Counted from the stretch's first letter, positions 32,548 through 46,108 are shown. The stretch is 64,000 bases of DNA from Trissonchulus latispiculum (GCA_030248195.1 JASAND010000573.1:20607-84606), one strand, 5' to 3'. Made by a program: numbers and translations. The notes: a model not told the origin generated them from the sequence alone.

Positions 32548-33820
32548 TTTTGCAAGATATAGATATCAATAACTATACCTTTAACTGTGATTGTAATAAT
32601 TCAGCTTTTAAAGATTTACATCATGGTCATATAATTACAGGCAATTTAGAGGTTATAGAAAATCTACACATACGTAATCTTCTAAGTAAAGGCACTAAAT
32701 TCAGGCCGCGTGTAAACCTCCTAATATAAAAGAAGTTATAAATAATATTTCTGTCGCACTCGATAATTATAAAGCCAATTGATTTAACAGATAAGCTAAA
32801 TTTAGGTTGTACGTTCGAATATTCATTGTGGAAACGGTAAATTCTAGATTCTGTTAACAGTATACTGTGTCAACAGATAAGAAACAGCAATCATAACTAT
32901 TATACTAATATTCCTAGTAATATTAAATAGGTAATTTCTCAATTACATGACAAGTTTGTATTCACTGTAGTTGATAAAGCGGCACAAAATTTTGCCATAA
33001 TATGTAAACGTGGAGTTTTATAGTATATTGTTTACCCAAAGAAAATAGGAATCTTTTTGATAATAATAATACTTATACCTTAATTAATGATACAACTGAT
33101 AACATAATTGCTAAGGTAAAGTCTGATTGTTTACAGTTTGGAATAAGTGTACCTAGCAATAACCTTAACTTGCCCTTTATTCAAATCATCCCTAAGTTTC
33201 CCCAAATCTCCTGTTGGCTTCAGAACTATAATTGCTAGCGCCAACAGCTGTACCAGCACATTATCAATAAGACTAGGTCATGCGTTAAGGCGAATACATA
33301 ACACTCTGTTAAATGTTATACAAGTGCCATTACTGTGTACTCCCGTGTCTATAACCCTTTCTGGATAATTAATAGTAACAGTAATATATTAAATGATATA
33401 CATGGTTTAAATCGTAATAACAGAGCAAGAACTGTTAATACGTTTGATTTTGGTCAATTGTATACTTCACTACCACATCAAAATCCTGCTACGAATCCAG
33501 TTTGTAACATTGCATTTGGTAAATCTAATCGTAAGCTTATTCTGTATGAAGAATCAGCTGCTTGAGGATTCAATACTAATACTGGCTGGAAAGGATACTA
33601 TTATGGATATGATTAGATATCGTTACTAAATAGTTGCTACTTTGTTTAGGAGATATTATATGTAAGCAAGATATTGGCATCCCTATGAGCTAATGCAGCT
33701 CACTTTATAGCTATTTTAACTCTTCTATCTTATGAATATAAATATACTACCAATCTTGTATAAAAATAAAGATTTAGTCTTTAGAAAACTCAATGAGCAT
33801 ATAGGTATCGCGGACGATGA
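32548..33820 (+). pseudogene. Broken mirrored copy of Penelope-like RT (N-terminal and catalytic part)
   Basis: The counterpart of 22299-23579. Pieces such as SPVGFRTIIASANSCTSTLS and NTFDFGQLYTSLPHQ are readable, but stops and indels interrupt the frame at least every ~75 codons. The motif B region is reduced to a stop-containing stretch. Non-functional. Confidence 0.8.
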
Positions 33821-34899
33821 ATTGGAAGACAATGGAATGATGATGATGGAATGAAATGAGCAAGCGCCCCACAGTACGCAAACATTTCTCACATATACTC
33901 ACACAGGTTGATACACACGTATATTATGTTTGCAATCTGCACTGTGGACCCACCACGTAGACTGCACCTGTCCGCCTAGTCCTACTATTCACAACAACAA
34001 GATATATCGAAATCATTATCAAAAGTCATTACTATATAATGCATACGTAAATACCGTTCACTCTTTCGTAAGACACACAGCTACTCAATGCCCCTCGGAC
34101 AAGTGCAGTCTACAACTTTTGATTAATTTCATAATTTATTCAACGAGAGCATTTCCTCATATAGTATAGACTTTTAAGTTATTGATAAAATTTTACCTGT
34201 AGAAATTGTAAAAAACTGCACTAAGAAAGAAAAAAAAGGCACTTTTTATATACGTCATTAATTGTGACTTCCAATTTCCCAATGAATGGTCTATGCACAT
34301 AGCAAAATTTCAGTTATAATAAAAAAAAATTCTTATATATATATTGAAGATATATATATATACTATATAATTAAATTTACTAACTTAACAGTTAGTCCGA
34401 AGCTCACTAAAAGAACGAAATGTCAGAAAATCTGTAAAGCCGTTTTCTGGAGCTAAAAGTTTTCCCCTTGCGTCAAGTATGCTGCATCTCCTTTGCCACA
34501 TATAGGGCTTCTGACAGTGGGATCTAAACCGCACAAGCTACGAATACCTGAACCAGAACATGAAAACCTGCATGAAACCAAACGAATACGTACACGATTC
34601 CTATTACAGGCAAGACGACTAATCAGGTATTCGTGGGACCCAACATGTGGGGGGAGTCTGCAGCATACCAGCTCATTTCATTCCCTCCTCCCCTGGGGGT
34701 TATATTAACCAAAAAACATACATTATACTTCTAAATGGGGCACGGGATACAATCCTGCTGGTGGGTCCCTTCGGCAAAAGACGACATAACACAACATAAC
34801 ATATTTATTACTTGTACAAGTACCAACGACCTACGCACAAGAGATTCGTAAAGAACTGTGGTAAGGCGGTTTAGGGTGTATATGGGTGCCTAATACCCC
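33821..34899. other. Mirrored copy of the ~1-kb insertion in the RT gene
   Basis: Matches 21258-22298 with scattered small changes. Its presence in both arms shows the insertion happened before the duplication. Confidence 0.65.
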
Positions 34900-35350
34900 T
34901 GACCTTCCTTAATGATCATAACCATGCTAATCAAGTTAATCCGGATATATATCAAACCTGTTTGACTTTAAATAAAATGAATAGCAGTAATCAATGTGCA
35001 GATATTAGACATTAAAATATGTAATTAATAATTTGTTACTGACATTTATGACAAAGAGATAATTTAATTTTAAGTCTATTAGATTTCCTAGTTATGAAAG
35101 CAACATTAGCCTCAGTTGTAAACATAACGCAGTTTTACAACGAGTTTGCTAGATATGCTGCGATAATATCCACAAAGAATGGATTTGTCACTGCATGTAT
35201 TAAATTTGTTAGAATGATTAAATCAAAGATTATTTTGATAATATTGTACTTACACTTCTGCATAAATGCATTAAGAATAAAGAATTAAATATCAAGTATG
35301 ATTGTTTAATTGATGAAATTTTCTCTGAAATCAATGATAATGTACAATGA
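34900..35350 (+). pseudogene. Mirrored C-terminal part of the Penelope-like RT
   Basis: Counterpart of 20781-21257. NEFARYAAIISTKNGFVTAC is intact, but the DKRDNFNF segment is disrupted. Confidence 0.7.
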
Positions 35351-35779
35351 CTAAGATTCAAGCATATTACTCAATGTATATATACGTAATGTTTTGTGTA
35401 TAAGTACAGCACTGTGCATAATCATTCATGTGTAACCACACGTGTGAATGGAAGACCACAGGGCAGAAACGCTTTTGCTTCAAGTTTGACGGGGGAACCA
35501 AAAGTTTTAAAGCTGCAATAGGTGAAGGGTACGCCACTGATGACGCCCGCCCTCACCTATACTCGTCGGCAAGTGGTCAGCAAGTGATTGCACGTAACCG
35601 GTATGAGTGCATTTATGTTCATGCGTAAAGCCTGTCAGTTAGCACGTATAATTAGTTTTTCAGATAGACAGTACGATTGTACGTTTTCCAGTGATTGATT
35701 CTACGGCAACTAAACTGTATTCGAAAAGCCGCGTTACTTCGTTTTTAGATAATGGTAGGCAAATCGGTTACTAACTTCT

Positions 35780-38230
35780 CTATTTGCTCTGCGTTTGATA
35801 CGGTATGGAAGCTGGCCTCACCACACAAGGCTGACCAAATCTGAACTGCCAGTCTACGAGAACGTCGCTGGCTGAAACAGTTCCTGGCTGATCGAAGAGC
35901 CTGCGTACAAATCAACAGCAGCAGAAGCCGACTCAAACCCCTCCAGCAAGGAGTGCCTCAAGGAAGCTGTATCTCGCCGCTACTATTTCATGGTTGCAAT
36001 CAACGATATCCTGGAGGAAATGCCAGGGAGAAGTACAGGCGTCCTTATTTGCGGATGACCTCGCCCTCTGGTACTTGGGACACAGAAATCGGAAGAGCAG
36101 AACGGAAGCTGCAGACTGCTATTACCGAAAACTGAAGAAATGGGCATCCAAATGGCCAATGGAGGTGAATGTCAGTAAATGCGAAAGTATGATATTCACT
36201 ACTCACAATGCAGGAGCCAGCCGTCAACTGCAGCTGAAACATGAGATCCAGCCAATTCCTTGCAAAGAGTCCTGTCACATTCCTTGGAATAAGATTTGAC
36301 CATCTGCTGAACTTTGGCCACCACGCTGCTGCCCTAAAAGCTAAGACCAACTCTAAAATGCGCATACTATCAGCCCTCAGTGGGAAGAACTGGGACCTAC
36401 AGAAGGAAGAGATAAGAGCTGTATACGTAACATGCCCGTCCAGATCCAGCTCTAGAATACTGGAACCCGCGGCCGCACCCACCCACCTCCAAACAACGGA
36501 GAAAATTCAGAACAAGGCATGCAAGGGCAGAGTGACAGGTTGCATATTCCATCGTCACCAACGGAAGCTCTCCAGTAGGGGCCGGAATTATCCCTAGTAA
36601 GAACAGAGTCTGGTACCTGGCATCTAAAGCCTATGAGAAAAGCCTACGTCTTTCGCCTCATTCGCTCCGATACCAGGCAGTTAGCCACCAGCCTGGCCGT
36701 CAGCGAAAGCTGAAGTCACCCACGGCCAATTGGAGATCCACAGCTCAGGGGAAATGATTAATGATAGAGATCTCCAGGGCGGTGAACATTGAGCCTACTT
36801 GCATCCTTCCGGCGGCTGCTACATGGAACCTCAAGGCAACCGTCACTCCAAATACATCGCTGACTCAATCCTGCAGCAAGTCACTACCGGCTGATGTCAA
36901 CAAACAGCTAGCTAAGCAAACTCTGGACGACAGAGCTCCAAGTTGACATATCCCTGTGGACAAACGGATCGGCAGCTGCCGGTACAATGAAAGGTGGAAG
37001 CGGAGTAGTCATCGATGATAGCCGGAGCGGGCGGCGGACTCACCTGGCATTCCCAGCTAGGAAGCTTCTGCTCCAGCTGTAGAGCTGAGCTAAGTATGAT
37101 ACTCCAATGGCTCCTATGGCTAAGGAGTAATCGCTCAGCTAAATGATTGCTCCTCAATCAGGATATTCACAGGATTCCCTATCCTCAGTTGAACAGCTGC
37201 AGGCCGGTCAATATGAATTTGTGTCTGACTTGGAATGGCAGAATTGGAACCAGCCAGGTGCTGCTGTCCAGGTGGAACATCAATGTGGGGGCAACCTGGA
37301 TTTTGATTCACTGCGGAATCTATGGAAATGAAGGGCGGACCGACTGGCGAAGAACGGCAGTAAAATGGTTCAAGAACATCATAAAATTGACATGCTTGCA
37401 GCCAGAGGCGCGTAGCGTAAAATTTAACAGGGGGGGAAATGGAATTTCCCCCCCCCGAAAATGTCATAGCCCCAGGAATTTTTTTATGCTATGTGTAAAA
37501 CGCCCATTTTTCAAAAAAAAGTTTCGCGCCTTCGGCGCTAGAAATAAGTCCTATTGTACCGTTATAATACATGTTTCGCGCTTAAAAACGAGTACCAATT
37601 ACTCTATTTGGTGTACTTTGACCACCTTCTGCGTCATTTAGGTGTATGAACACTGCACTGCTCCTTAAAAATTATTATAATTTCAACGGATACTCCGTAA
37701 AAATTCCACGAAAGGTCACAGAAATAAAAAATTTCTCAGCTTCCTAAAGGCTCCGCCCAACCGAACCCCCGAAAAAACTTTTGCATTCCCCCCCCCCGAA
37801 ATTTTTTTCTGGCTACGCTAGTGCCTACAGCTACTCCGTACTGAAAAGGAAAGCAACAAAATCCTGGCACAACCAAATTAGCCATGCCAGGACTAAATCC
37901 ATCTTTGGTAGCCTTGGATCGGTCCCACCTCGGAAATGGAAACCGGCTTGTCCAAGGGTGAACAAAGTTCGTGTCCCAGCTGTCGGACTGGTAAAGATCT
38001 GCTCTTAGCCCATTATCGTCACCAGCCCGATCCGGCTGGGGTGTCACCGCCCCCGCTTGTCCCGACTGCGGGGGTGCAGAAGAGAATCCCTGGAGCACCT
38101 TCTGATAACCTGCCCCACAAAAGGAGTCTGTCCGACGGAGACTCCTCCCGACCAAGCCTGACCGTCCTTTGGAGACACCCTGACCGGGTGCTAGGGTTTC
38201 TGAGGGGTACTGGGCGCCTTTAGCCCAGCA
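35780..38230 (+). pseudogene. Mirrored LINE copy (RT, RNase H, CCHC tail)
   Basis: Counterpart of 17903-20345 with more frame breaks. Readable pieces include KKWASKWPMEVNVSKCESM, FGHHAAALKAKTNSKMRIL, WILIHCGIYGNE with a frameshift, and the split CCHC tail. The hAT-like MITE at 37403-37823 sits at the same place as in the left arm. Confidence 0.82.
37403..37823. mobile_element. Mirrored hAT-like MITE (copy of 18352-18755)
   Basis: Starts CAGAGGCGCGTAGCG and ends CTGGCTACGCTAGTG, next to CCTACAGC; G and C runs differ in length from the left copy. Confidence 0.85.
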
Positions 38231-38297
38231 GTATGGATCACCGCCTAGACACAAGGCCTTCAGTGATGATCATCTCTACGGGCAAACCGGGATGACT

Positions 38298-39200
38298 GAT
38301 GAGCAACGCTTTCATACATGCGATAACGGTCAATAGAGTCAGCTCTGCCTTGAAATCGACAAAAGTCTCCAACAGTGGCTGTGTGGTACTCTCTTGTCTT
38401 AGTCTTAGCTCCAAGTTTTGGCGCAGCGCGAATGATTTGGTTAAGCGTGCCACGACCTGGACGAAATCCCCTTCGTTTTCGCGTAGGTAAGGGTCCACAG
38501 CACTACGGCATGTCGGATTCGGTCTAGAATTGTAGCGTCCACTGTTTTTTTCTACATGAGGGGGTGGAGGGGCCCCAGGAAATTCATCCCCCCCCCAGAC
38601 TTGGGTCGTTCCCCTCGATTCGGGCCTTCCCCCTCTTGAACTCTAAAGTGCGGAAAAATACGGGTTTGAGGGAAATTTTGAAACTGTTTTTTGGCTTCAC
38701 CGGATTTTGCCCATTTTTAAGCATTTTTAGCTGTTTTCCGTGAAATTTAAGTTAAAAATAGTCAATTTTTTAACTCAGCAGCAAAAAGCCAGCTATTTTT
38801 AAGCATTTTTTCGTGGAAAAGTTTCTCCCCGAAATTAGGCCCCACCCCCAGACTCCCCACAGAACTTTTCGCCAACGAAAAAGCCAGATCCACGATCTTG
38901 TAGGCGACATCCAACAGAAAAATGCCACTGTAGGTCTTGTAATCTGTCTTGCTGCTTATCTTATACAGTGGCACAAGGACCTAATCAGAAGTGAGGTGTT
39001 CCGTCATCCAGATTTTCTGGTCGAGTCGCGTAAGCTGAGTCATCACAGGTTCGCCTTCAGCCTTGCGTTAATATCATCTTCACCGCGTGCGCTTTATGAT
39101 CTAATTGAGTTTATCGCCTTGCTGACTCCAGCTCTGGTCGATACACCGTTCGTTCCTTGATATTTCTGATGACTGAACCGTCGTTTTCGTGGATTATACT
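38298..39200 (-). pseudogene. Mirrored RTE-like RT fragment, split
   Basis: Counterpart of 16980-17902. PLYKISSKTDYKTYSGIFLL and FVDFKAELTLLT (frameshifted motif A) are readable on the minus strand on either side of the MITE at 38542-38887. Confidence 0.68.
38542..38887. mobile_element. Mirrored G/C-run MITE (copy of 17288-17635)
   Basis: The left end has decayed to CTGTTTTTTTC; the right end GAAAAAGCCAG is intact. Flanks are GTCCA and ATCCA, one base diverged from a perfect 5-bp duplication. Confidence 0.83.
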
Positions 39201-40101
39201 TCCCTGATGGTGGATCTTTTCCCCGTCACATTTCATAGGGTTTTTTCACACTTATACATGCATTATATACATTTTTACGATTACGATTTTTCACAAAAGT
39301 TTCGATAAATTGCAAAAATGCTAATTTTTCTACATATTTCTTGTTTGCATGATGGGGGGGGTCCGAACCCGCGTAGGGGAGTGCTCCAGATCGGGTTGGG
39401 CTTATTCTACTGGGGCCCCCCTATAAACACCCTTCCCCCCAAAAATCGTTCCCCCCCAAAAAAGTGGGTGCCCCTTTTGGTACCAAATCTTGCCCTGAAA
39501 AAGTCGCTCAGAAGGCCAAATTTTCAAAAATTTTCCGGCTTCGCCGGAGATTTTTACTCATTTTTTGCCTTTTTTAACACTAAATCTGCTTATTTTTGCA
39601 ATAAAAATCAACTTTTACAGTAGGGATCGGACGGAGGTGGGATTTTGCCTCCGGCCGGAGGCAGGTCACCTCCGGCCGGAGCCGGAGGTAGACTAAAAAT
39701 AATACTAAATTTTGAAAAACAGTTTATGGATTTTTGAACTAATTTTTTGCAGTTTTTATAAAAATCGGGCATAAAAATATACGTATATATTTATATATAT
39801 ATAGATATATATAAAACAAAACTTTTGAATATTTTAATGGATTCAAATAATGCTTAATAATTTCATTCATTCAAATTTTCTAACAGTAAAATTTTGCTGT
39901 TATTCCGTAAGGTCTGTTCCTGGAAGACCTTCACAGAATAGTTATACAGATTCGGCGTATAACTATACCAATATCAACAGCAAATATGTATATAATTTAC
40001 CCAAACATTTATATTTTATGTTTAGCTTTTCAACATTTATGTGGTTAATCCCTTTTAATTTTTATAAAAGAACTGAAACAGAATAACTGCAGTTTACGGA
40101 A

Positions 40102-42016
40102 GTGAGTACGAAGTTATCTCCCAATCCCGCCCATCCCTCCAACCACCCCCAAGCCTGCCCGCCGGCTAATCGACCCGGCAGGCACGCCCGGGTCAATCCG
40201 CGACAGCAAACCCACAACAGCCCCAGAGCCCTCCGATTTCTGCAGTGGAATTCCAACGGCCTCAGCTCAAGCAAAAGAGCTGAGTTGGCCAAATGCTCCA
40301 CGACCGCAACGTCGACGTTGCCGTCCTTCAGGAAACCCACCTCCAACCTGGCATGAACTTTGAAAACAAGGGCTACACCGCCTCAGTGTTTACCACTTGG
40401 AACAAGGAGCAGAACGCTTAAAACCGCACCTAACTATTGACTCCCAGCAAATCCCAGTCACCAAGACACCGACGTTTCTGGGGAATCAAATTCGACCCAT
40501 CTCTCTCCTTCCGGGCCCACATTGACCAGCTCATCTCCAAGCTCAGAAGAAGAAATAATATTCTTCGATCTCTAGCTGGTACCAAATGGGGATGCAAAAA
40601 GGAGGACCTTCTTGATAGGTACCTTGCTTATATTGCATCCGCCATAGAATACTGTGGCCCTGCCTGGATGATGAACCACAGCTCCTTCAACCTGAAACGG
40701 CTCCAAACAATCCAGAACGAAGCTACCAGAGCCATAACAGGTTGCCCTAAGAGGATCCCCTGCCGAACTCACAGTCAAAGAGGCAGGCCTGGTGCCCCCT
40801 CCATGTCCGTGCCAAATCCCTAACAGCGACAGCGTACAGAAAAGTATCAGTACCTCCCAGATTCTAATCCCACAGCAGACTCTTTGTTGCCCCAACAACC
40901 CGTCGACTGGCCTCCCGAGCTCCTGGCCGGGAAGAAGGACGGTCTCTCTCTAACAGTGCTTGCCTCTACCGACAGCCTGGTCAAGGAAAAAATAGCCACA
41001 ATCAGCCCGTTTCCGCCATGGGAAGCCCCGTCCGGGCTGGAAATTGTGTCTGCAATCTGCGGCATCTCCAGAAGAGACCCCCTGACTGAGGAGAAGAAGA
41101 AATCTGCTACGGAAAGTATCCTGGACCGCCTGACCCCGGCCGATGTCGAAATCTACACAGACGGATCAGCCAGAGAAGGAACCAGCCACCGGCTGGGTCT
41201 CACCCGGAATATAATTGAACCAGCAGGTCTGGTCACCTCAAGTTACGGGGCTAAGCTCCGGGCGATGGACCGTGCCCTGGAATGGATTGACGGAACGGCG
41301 ACTGCTGAAGATCAAATCATCAGAATTTTTTCAGATTCCCAATCGCTGACCAGGAAACTGTCCTCCGGCCCTGCCAAAGCAACTACCTACAAAGAGTTCA
41401 CCATCTGGCGCCGCATTAAATCTATCCTGAACTGCCAACCACGAACCCTCCAAATCCACTGGCTGCCCGGCCATTCGGGCATACACGGCAAGACGAAATC
41501 GCTGATACGCTCGCTGGCCTCGGCTCAAATGTGGACCAGGCTGCTGCCCCGGTAGACTTCAGGGCAGTGAAATCCCTAATTTCGAGACATTTCACCAGCA
41601 CCTGGCAATCCGGTTTATCCTCGGACAGACTAGATCTTCGAATCGAAGCCCTGACCCGAAGGAAACTGGCCTCACCAGGGCTGACAGGTCAGTCCTTTCC
41701 CAGCTCCGTGTCGGGGGCTTCTCTCTAATCCTCAACTGGTACCTCCATAGGATTGGGGCTAGAGATTCTCCCTCATGTGCCCACTGCCCTGACCAGGAAG
41801 ACACACTGTCGCCGCACGCCCTACTATACTGCCCACAATCAGACCGCCCACGCCTGTCCCATCTGGGTCCTAACCCTAGCCTTGTGGTCCTCTGGGAAAA
41901 GCCTCGGGAGGTCCTTGCCTTTCTCAGAGAATGCGGCCGCCTCCGTCCTGGAGGTGTCCGGGCCGATTGAATCTGCATTCAGGTGGCCGGAAGCATCAAC
42001 AACAACAACAAGATAG
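40102..42016 (+). pseudogene. Mirrored internally deleted LINE with RNase H
   Basis: Counterpart of 14145-16057 with the same internal deletion join and the same Glu-to-Lys change in RNase H (GAKLRAMDRAL). Here the stretch HWLPGHSGIHG after FSDSQSL is intact, while the N-terminal and thumb regions have new frameshifts. Ends with (CAA)n at about 41996-42012. Confidence 0.85.
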
Positions 42017-42090
42017 ATTATGCTAGTTGATCAAGCATGGCGAACTAAACCACATAACTACAAGCTTTAGTTTCAATTTTGTATTGTGTA

Positions 42091-42383
42091 CAGTATATAC
42101 AGCTCATTAAAAACTATTTTTCGCGAAGTTCACTCTTTTCGCGGACTCCGCGAAAGTCGACAATTTTCGTTAAATTTGGCGAACTTCGCGAAGATTTTTC
42201 GCGAAAAAATTGATTTTGCTGAAGTTTAGCTCAGCTATAGCTTTTCCTGAATTTCGCATAAATTCAATTTTTTCATTAAATGTCTAGGCGAAATTCGCCA
42301 AATTTTAAAAAAATTGCCACCCCCCGCGAAGTCCGCGAAAAAGGTGTATTTCGCGAAAATAAAGTTTCAAAAGAGCTGTACTG
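42091..42383. mobile_element. Mirrored TTCGCGAA-rich mariner-type MITE
   Basis: 293 bp, TA-CAGTATATACAGCTCATT at the left and AAAAGAGCTGTACTG-TA at the right, inner arms of TTCGCGAA words. Confidence 0.8.
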
Positions 42384-42953
42384 TACTTCAAGTTGTTGTT
42401 TCGGACTAAATTGTTATTCCCATTTGTTAATTTGTTTCAAACTGTTCCAAATTTGAAAGTTTCTGCAGCAATAAAACAGTGCATTTTGAAGGAAATGTGG
42501 CGGAAATATTGAAATGTTGTAAAACTTGGCATCTCAACGAAAATTCAGAAATTTATACGCACGCTAAAGACGTAAAAATCAATATTTGCGAGATTTGTTT
42601 TGACGATTTAAACTTCCTCTTTGAATATACAAACTTCCTTGAAAAACTCCGGCTCCGGCCACCTTGTCTCCGGCTCCGGCCAGCCGGAGCCGTAGGTGCC
42701 AACTCCGGCCGAAGCCGGGGCCGATCCGTATTTTACAGTACATGCCAGAAAAATAGCGCTATTTTTAGCATATTTTTGGAAAAATTTTCGCCCCCCCCCC
42801 AAAATTTCCTTGCCCCTCGAACTTTTGGGGCCCCTCCCAAGAAAAAATGCCAAGAATAAGCCCAGTCGGGTAAGGGGGAGGAGGTTTGTCTGGCCTTCTC
42901 GTGGCGGTCTCACTGGGGGCCAACTGTAGCCTGGTATATACGTACACCTATAT

Positions 42954-42956
<3 letters not shown>

Positions 42957-43041
<85 letters not shown>
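42957..43041. repeat. (AT)n microsatellite, mirrored copy
   Basis: About 42 AT units, directly next to the hAT-like element at 43045; the 8-bp duplication ATATGTAT partly overlaps its end. Confidence 0.95.
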
Positions 43042-43044
<3 letters not shown>

Positions 43045-44853
43045 TAGGGATCGACCGGAATTCCGGTTCCGGTTCCGGTTCCGGTACTTTTTGGTTCGGT
43101 TCCGGTTCCGGTTCCGGTTTTTGAAAACGTACCGGAACCGGAACCAATTTCAGCCTATTATCAAAAGCAAAATTTTATTAAAATTTTCAAAAATTTTATC
43201 AAACTTCTTTAAAACTTTCTGAAAAACTGCGATTCTCCTATAACCAGAATATGACTTATTCAAAAATTTTCGCCTGCGGCGCTATTACATTACTTAGAAT
43301 GTCAAATGCCTAATGTATAATTGTTATGAATTTTAATATATTATAAAACAAAAATAATACTTAATAACTCAGATTAGATAGCACAAGACCGACGATACTT
43401 TTAAATTTAAGTAGTGGTAAAGATAACTAATGCTGAGTTGAAATTATTGAAGCCTTGGCGTCGACCTATGCTATTTCAAAATTATAGAGTGCGCTGTTGT
43501 ATAATCAAATGTCAGTTTTAGCTTAAAATTAATCTTTTTAACTGTTTTAATCGAGACTGGACTTTAAATATGGACTACGTTTATTGCTGTTTGTTTAGTA
43601 ATTAATCCAGTGCGCAGATCAACAGAATTACTAAAAAATTATGGATGGAACAAACAGCAAGGGTTCTTAAAAAATCTTTTGAAGATACATCATTTAAAAT
43701 TTTAAAATCCTGATGAAGCTAGGCCAAAGGAAGAAATTTCGTTTAATTCAAGTTGGAGAAATTGTACATTTCGACTTTCTTTGAAACTTGTGAAAAACGC
43801 TTTTGGCTTATATGTTTAATAGATGAAAACTTATATATATATTTCAACCATGCAAAAACATTTGCATTTTAATCAGAAAACTCAAATAACAAAGTAATTA
43901 TACTGAGATATAATAACAAGCTATGGAATTAAAAGCCGATGTTCTAAACAAGTCCAATTTTGTATATAGCTGATGTTACCTAAGTTCACAGCCAGATTAG
44001 ATTTTACAATACGGAATTTGTACAAGAACAGTAATTTTCAGAAAAATTTTAATTTTGTCTGAAATACATAGAAAATAAAAGTAAAGTAAAATGGTAATGG
44101 ACATCTATTGTTTTCTAAAAATGTAAATGGCATCAGTATATTTTATTTTGCGTTCTGAAAATGCTGCAACTTTCCTTGAGCTCTAGTAAAGTTAAATGAA
44201 CTTTTTGATTATGGCTAGAAATTATCAGACAAGCCAGATAAAAACTAAACATGTTTCTGACTTATTTTGCCGAAAGCTGTAAGAGCAGTTTCTGGTGCTC
44301 GCAAAAATTTCGTGGAATCAGTTTCTGTCTACTTATTTAGCTTAATTGAAAATTCAGCTTAACTATGTATAATTAAGAAATTAAATTTTATTTGCCAGTA
44401 AATCTGCTTTAAAAGTCAACTGGCATTCAATTAAATGATTCATCGAAAATCGTATATATAATGTAAAATACAGATCAAATAATATATATAAATATAGCAT
44501 ATTCATACCGTGTATAAATAATTTTAAATTTTAGTTTTAAAGCTATGTATATTATGTAGTAAAGTTTAACTATGCTATAAGACAAAAATCTCTTAATAAA
44601 TTGCAAATTTCATGTTCATGCATTGAAATAACTACGTATATAAAATATAATTCAAACGTTATTACAATGTTCTAGTAACTACAAAAAAGCAAAAAATTCA
44701 GCAAAAACTGTCCAAAACGTCAGAAAAAATTTTCGATTTTTGTAGTGTTAAAGAGCTGGTTCCGGTTCCGGTTCCGGTTCCGGTTCCGGCTTTTTAAAGC
44801 CAGTTCCGGTTCCGGTTCCGGTTCCGGTTTTTTGGAGTTCCGGTCGATCCCTA
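43045..44853. mobile_element. hAT-like element with CCGGTT minisatellite ends, 8-bp TSD ATATGTAT
   Basis: 1,809 bp. Ends TAGGGATCGACCGGAA and CCGGTCGATCCCTA, with ATATGTAT at 43037-43044 and 44854-44861. Arrays of CCGGTT/GGTTCC hexamers lie inside both ends (43055-43140 and 44755-44835). The AT-rich core has no transposase. Mirrors 11277-13095. Confidence 0.9.
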
Positions 44854-45218
44854 ATATGTATTCATAGGTTCTGTAAATTCATATACACTTATTGCATCAG
44901 AAAAACCTTCGTAAAGGTTCCGTATTCTACGCCATGCCAGAAAAAATAGAAGAGTAAGTTATCATTATTGGGTTGTCGCATTTTTTAAAAAAAGACAACC
45001 CTCTTTGTTATGGCTAAGTTTCTTTATTATTCCGGTCAACACTTTGTCCCCCCCCCTTTTTTCTCGAGATTGGCTGGGCCGATCGGGCTGAAATTGTCAG
45101 TATCACTTGGGGGTGGGGTGAAGTGCTCCCGGAAGCGAGGGTAGCCCGATATCTCCCGGATTCTGGGAATGACGGCTCCCGGAATTTTTAAATTCGTAAG
45201 GGGGGGACCAAGGCGATT

Positions 45219-45850
45219 CTAAAAAATGGTCAAAAATTTTTTGTCTCCGATTTCGCTCAAAAGTTGGTCATAGGGTAACTCGACCACGCTGATTTCGAAA
45301 CTGAAATAGAAATTTCCGGAAAGATTCCGGATTTCGAGATATTCGGCCCGGAAAATTCCGGATTTTGAAAAATTTCTCCAAAAGTGGTCGATATGGTACT
45401 CAAATGAAAGATCTCGTCGAGCTGAGTAACTTTCCTTCTTGCGACATTTTCTGAAAATGCGTCTAGCGAAAGTTATAGCCGAAAAACTGAAAATCCGGGA
45501 ATTCACGAAAACCCGGATTTTGGAAGTAAAAACTTTTTGTTTCGGATTTTGCTCAAAAGTTTTTCATAGGCTAATTCGACCATGCTGATTTCGAAACTGA
45601 AATCGAAATTTCCGGAAAATTTACGGATTTCGAGATATTGAACCCGGAAAATTCCGGATTTTTAAAAATTTCTCCCAAGGTGGTCGACATGGTGCTCGTC
45701 GAGCTGACCAACTTTGATTCTTGAGATATTCGCCGGAAATGAGTCTAGTAAAAGTTATGGCCGAAATTATGAAAATCCGGGAATTCCCGAAAAAGCCGGA
45801 ATTTAAAAACTTGTCCAAAACGTAGTAGATATGGTACTTATTTGAAAGCT
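45219..45850 (-). repeat. Mirrored degenerate tandem repeat
   Basis: Reverse-complement counterpart of 10270-10930, with the same TTTCCGGAAA and GGTCGATATGGTAC words. Confidence 0.6.
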
Positions 45851-46108
45851 TTCATCGAGTAGGGAAAAAGTTGTAATAGAACCAAAGGCTGAAAATGTTC
45901 CAAAACTGAGTTTTGGCAGTATATAAAAGAAAAATATAAAGTGTTTTGAGTTCAGCCCTTTGATAAAAAGAAAATGGCTGCGAGAACCCGTTGATGCCGG
46001 TAGGATTTATTATTATTATTATTATTTATTAGCAAATCAGTGTTCATCCTATTATACGTATGAGACGTAGGTCGCAGGATGCTTTTGTTCCTCTTTTATC
46101 AACTTAAT

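Larger units (their letters stand above)
39621..42730. mobile_element. Mirrored 3.1-kb hAT-like element
   Basis: TAGGGATCGGACGGAGG at the left end and GGGGCCGATCCGTA at the right end, with perfect 8-bp duplication TTTTACAG. This copy proves the boundaries of 13409-16541. GC-rich CCGGCCGGAGG repeats are at 39640-39690 and CCGGAGCCG repeats at 42640-42720. Confidence 0.88.
39396..42865. mobile_element. Mirrored split G/C-run MITE (copy of 13274-16779)
   Basis: Starts TTGGGCTTATTC and ends GAATAAGCCCAG with TCGGG on both sides (39391-39395, 42866-42870), a perfect 5-bp duplication. Confidence 0.87.

Noticed and set aside
42953..43147. ORF encoding Tyr-Ile repeats and Pro-Glu repeats
   Set aside because: Translation of an (AT)n microsatellite and the CCGGTT array.
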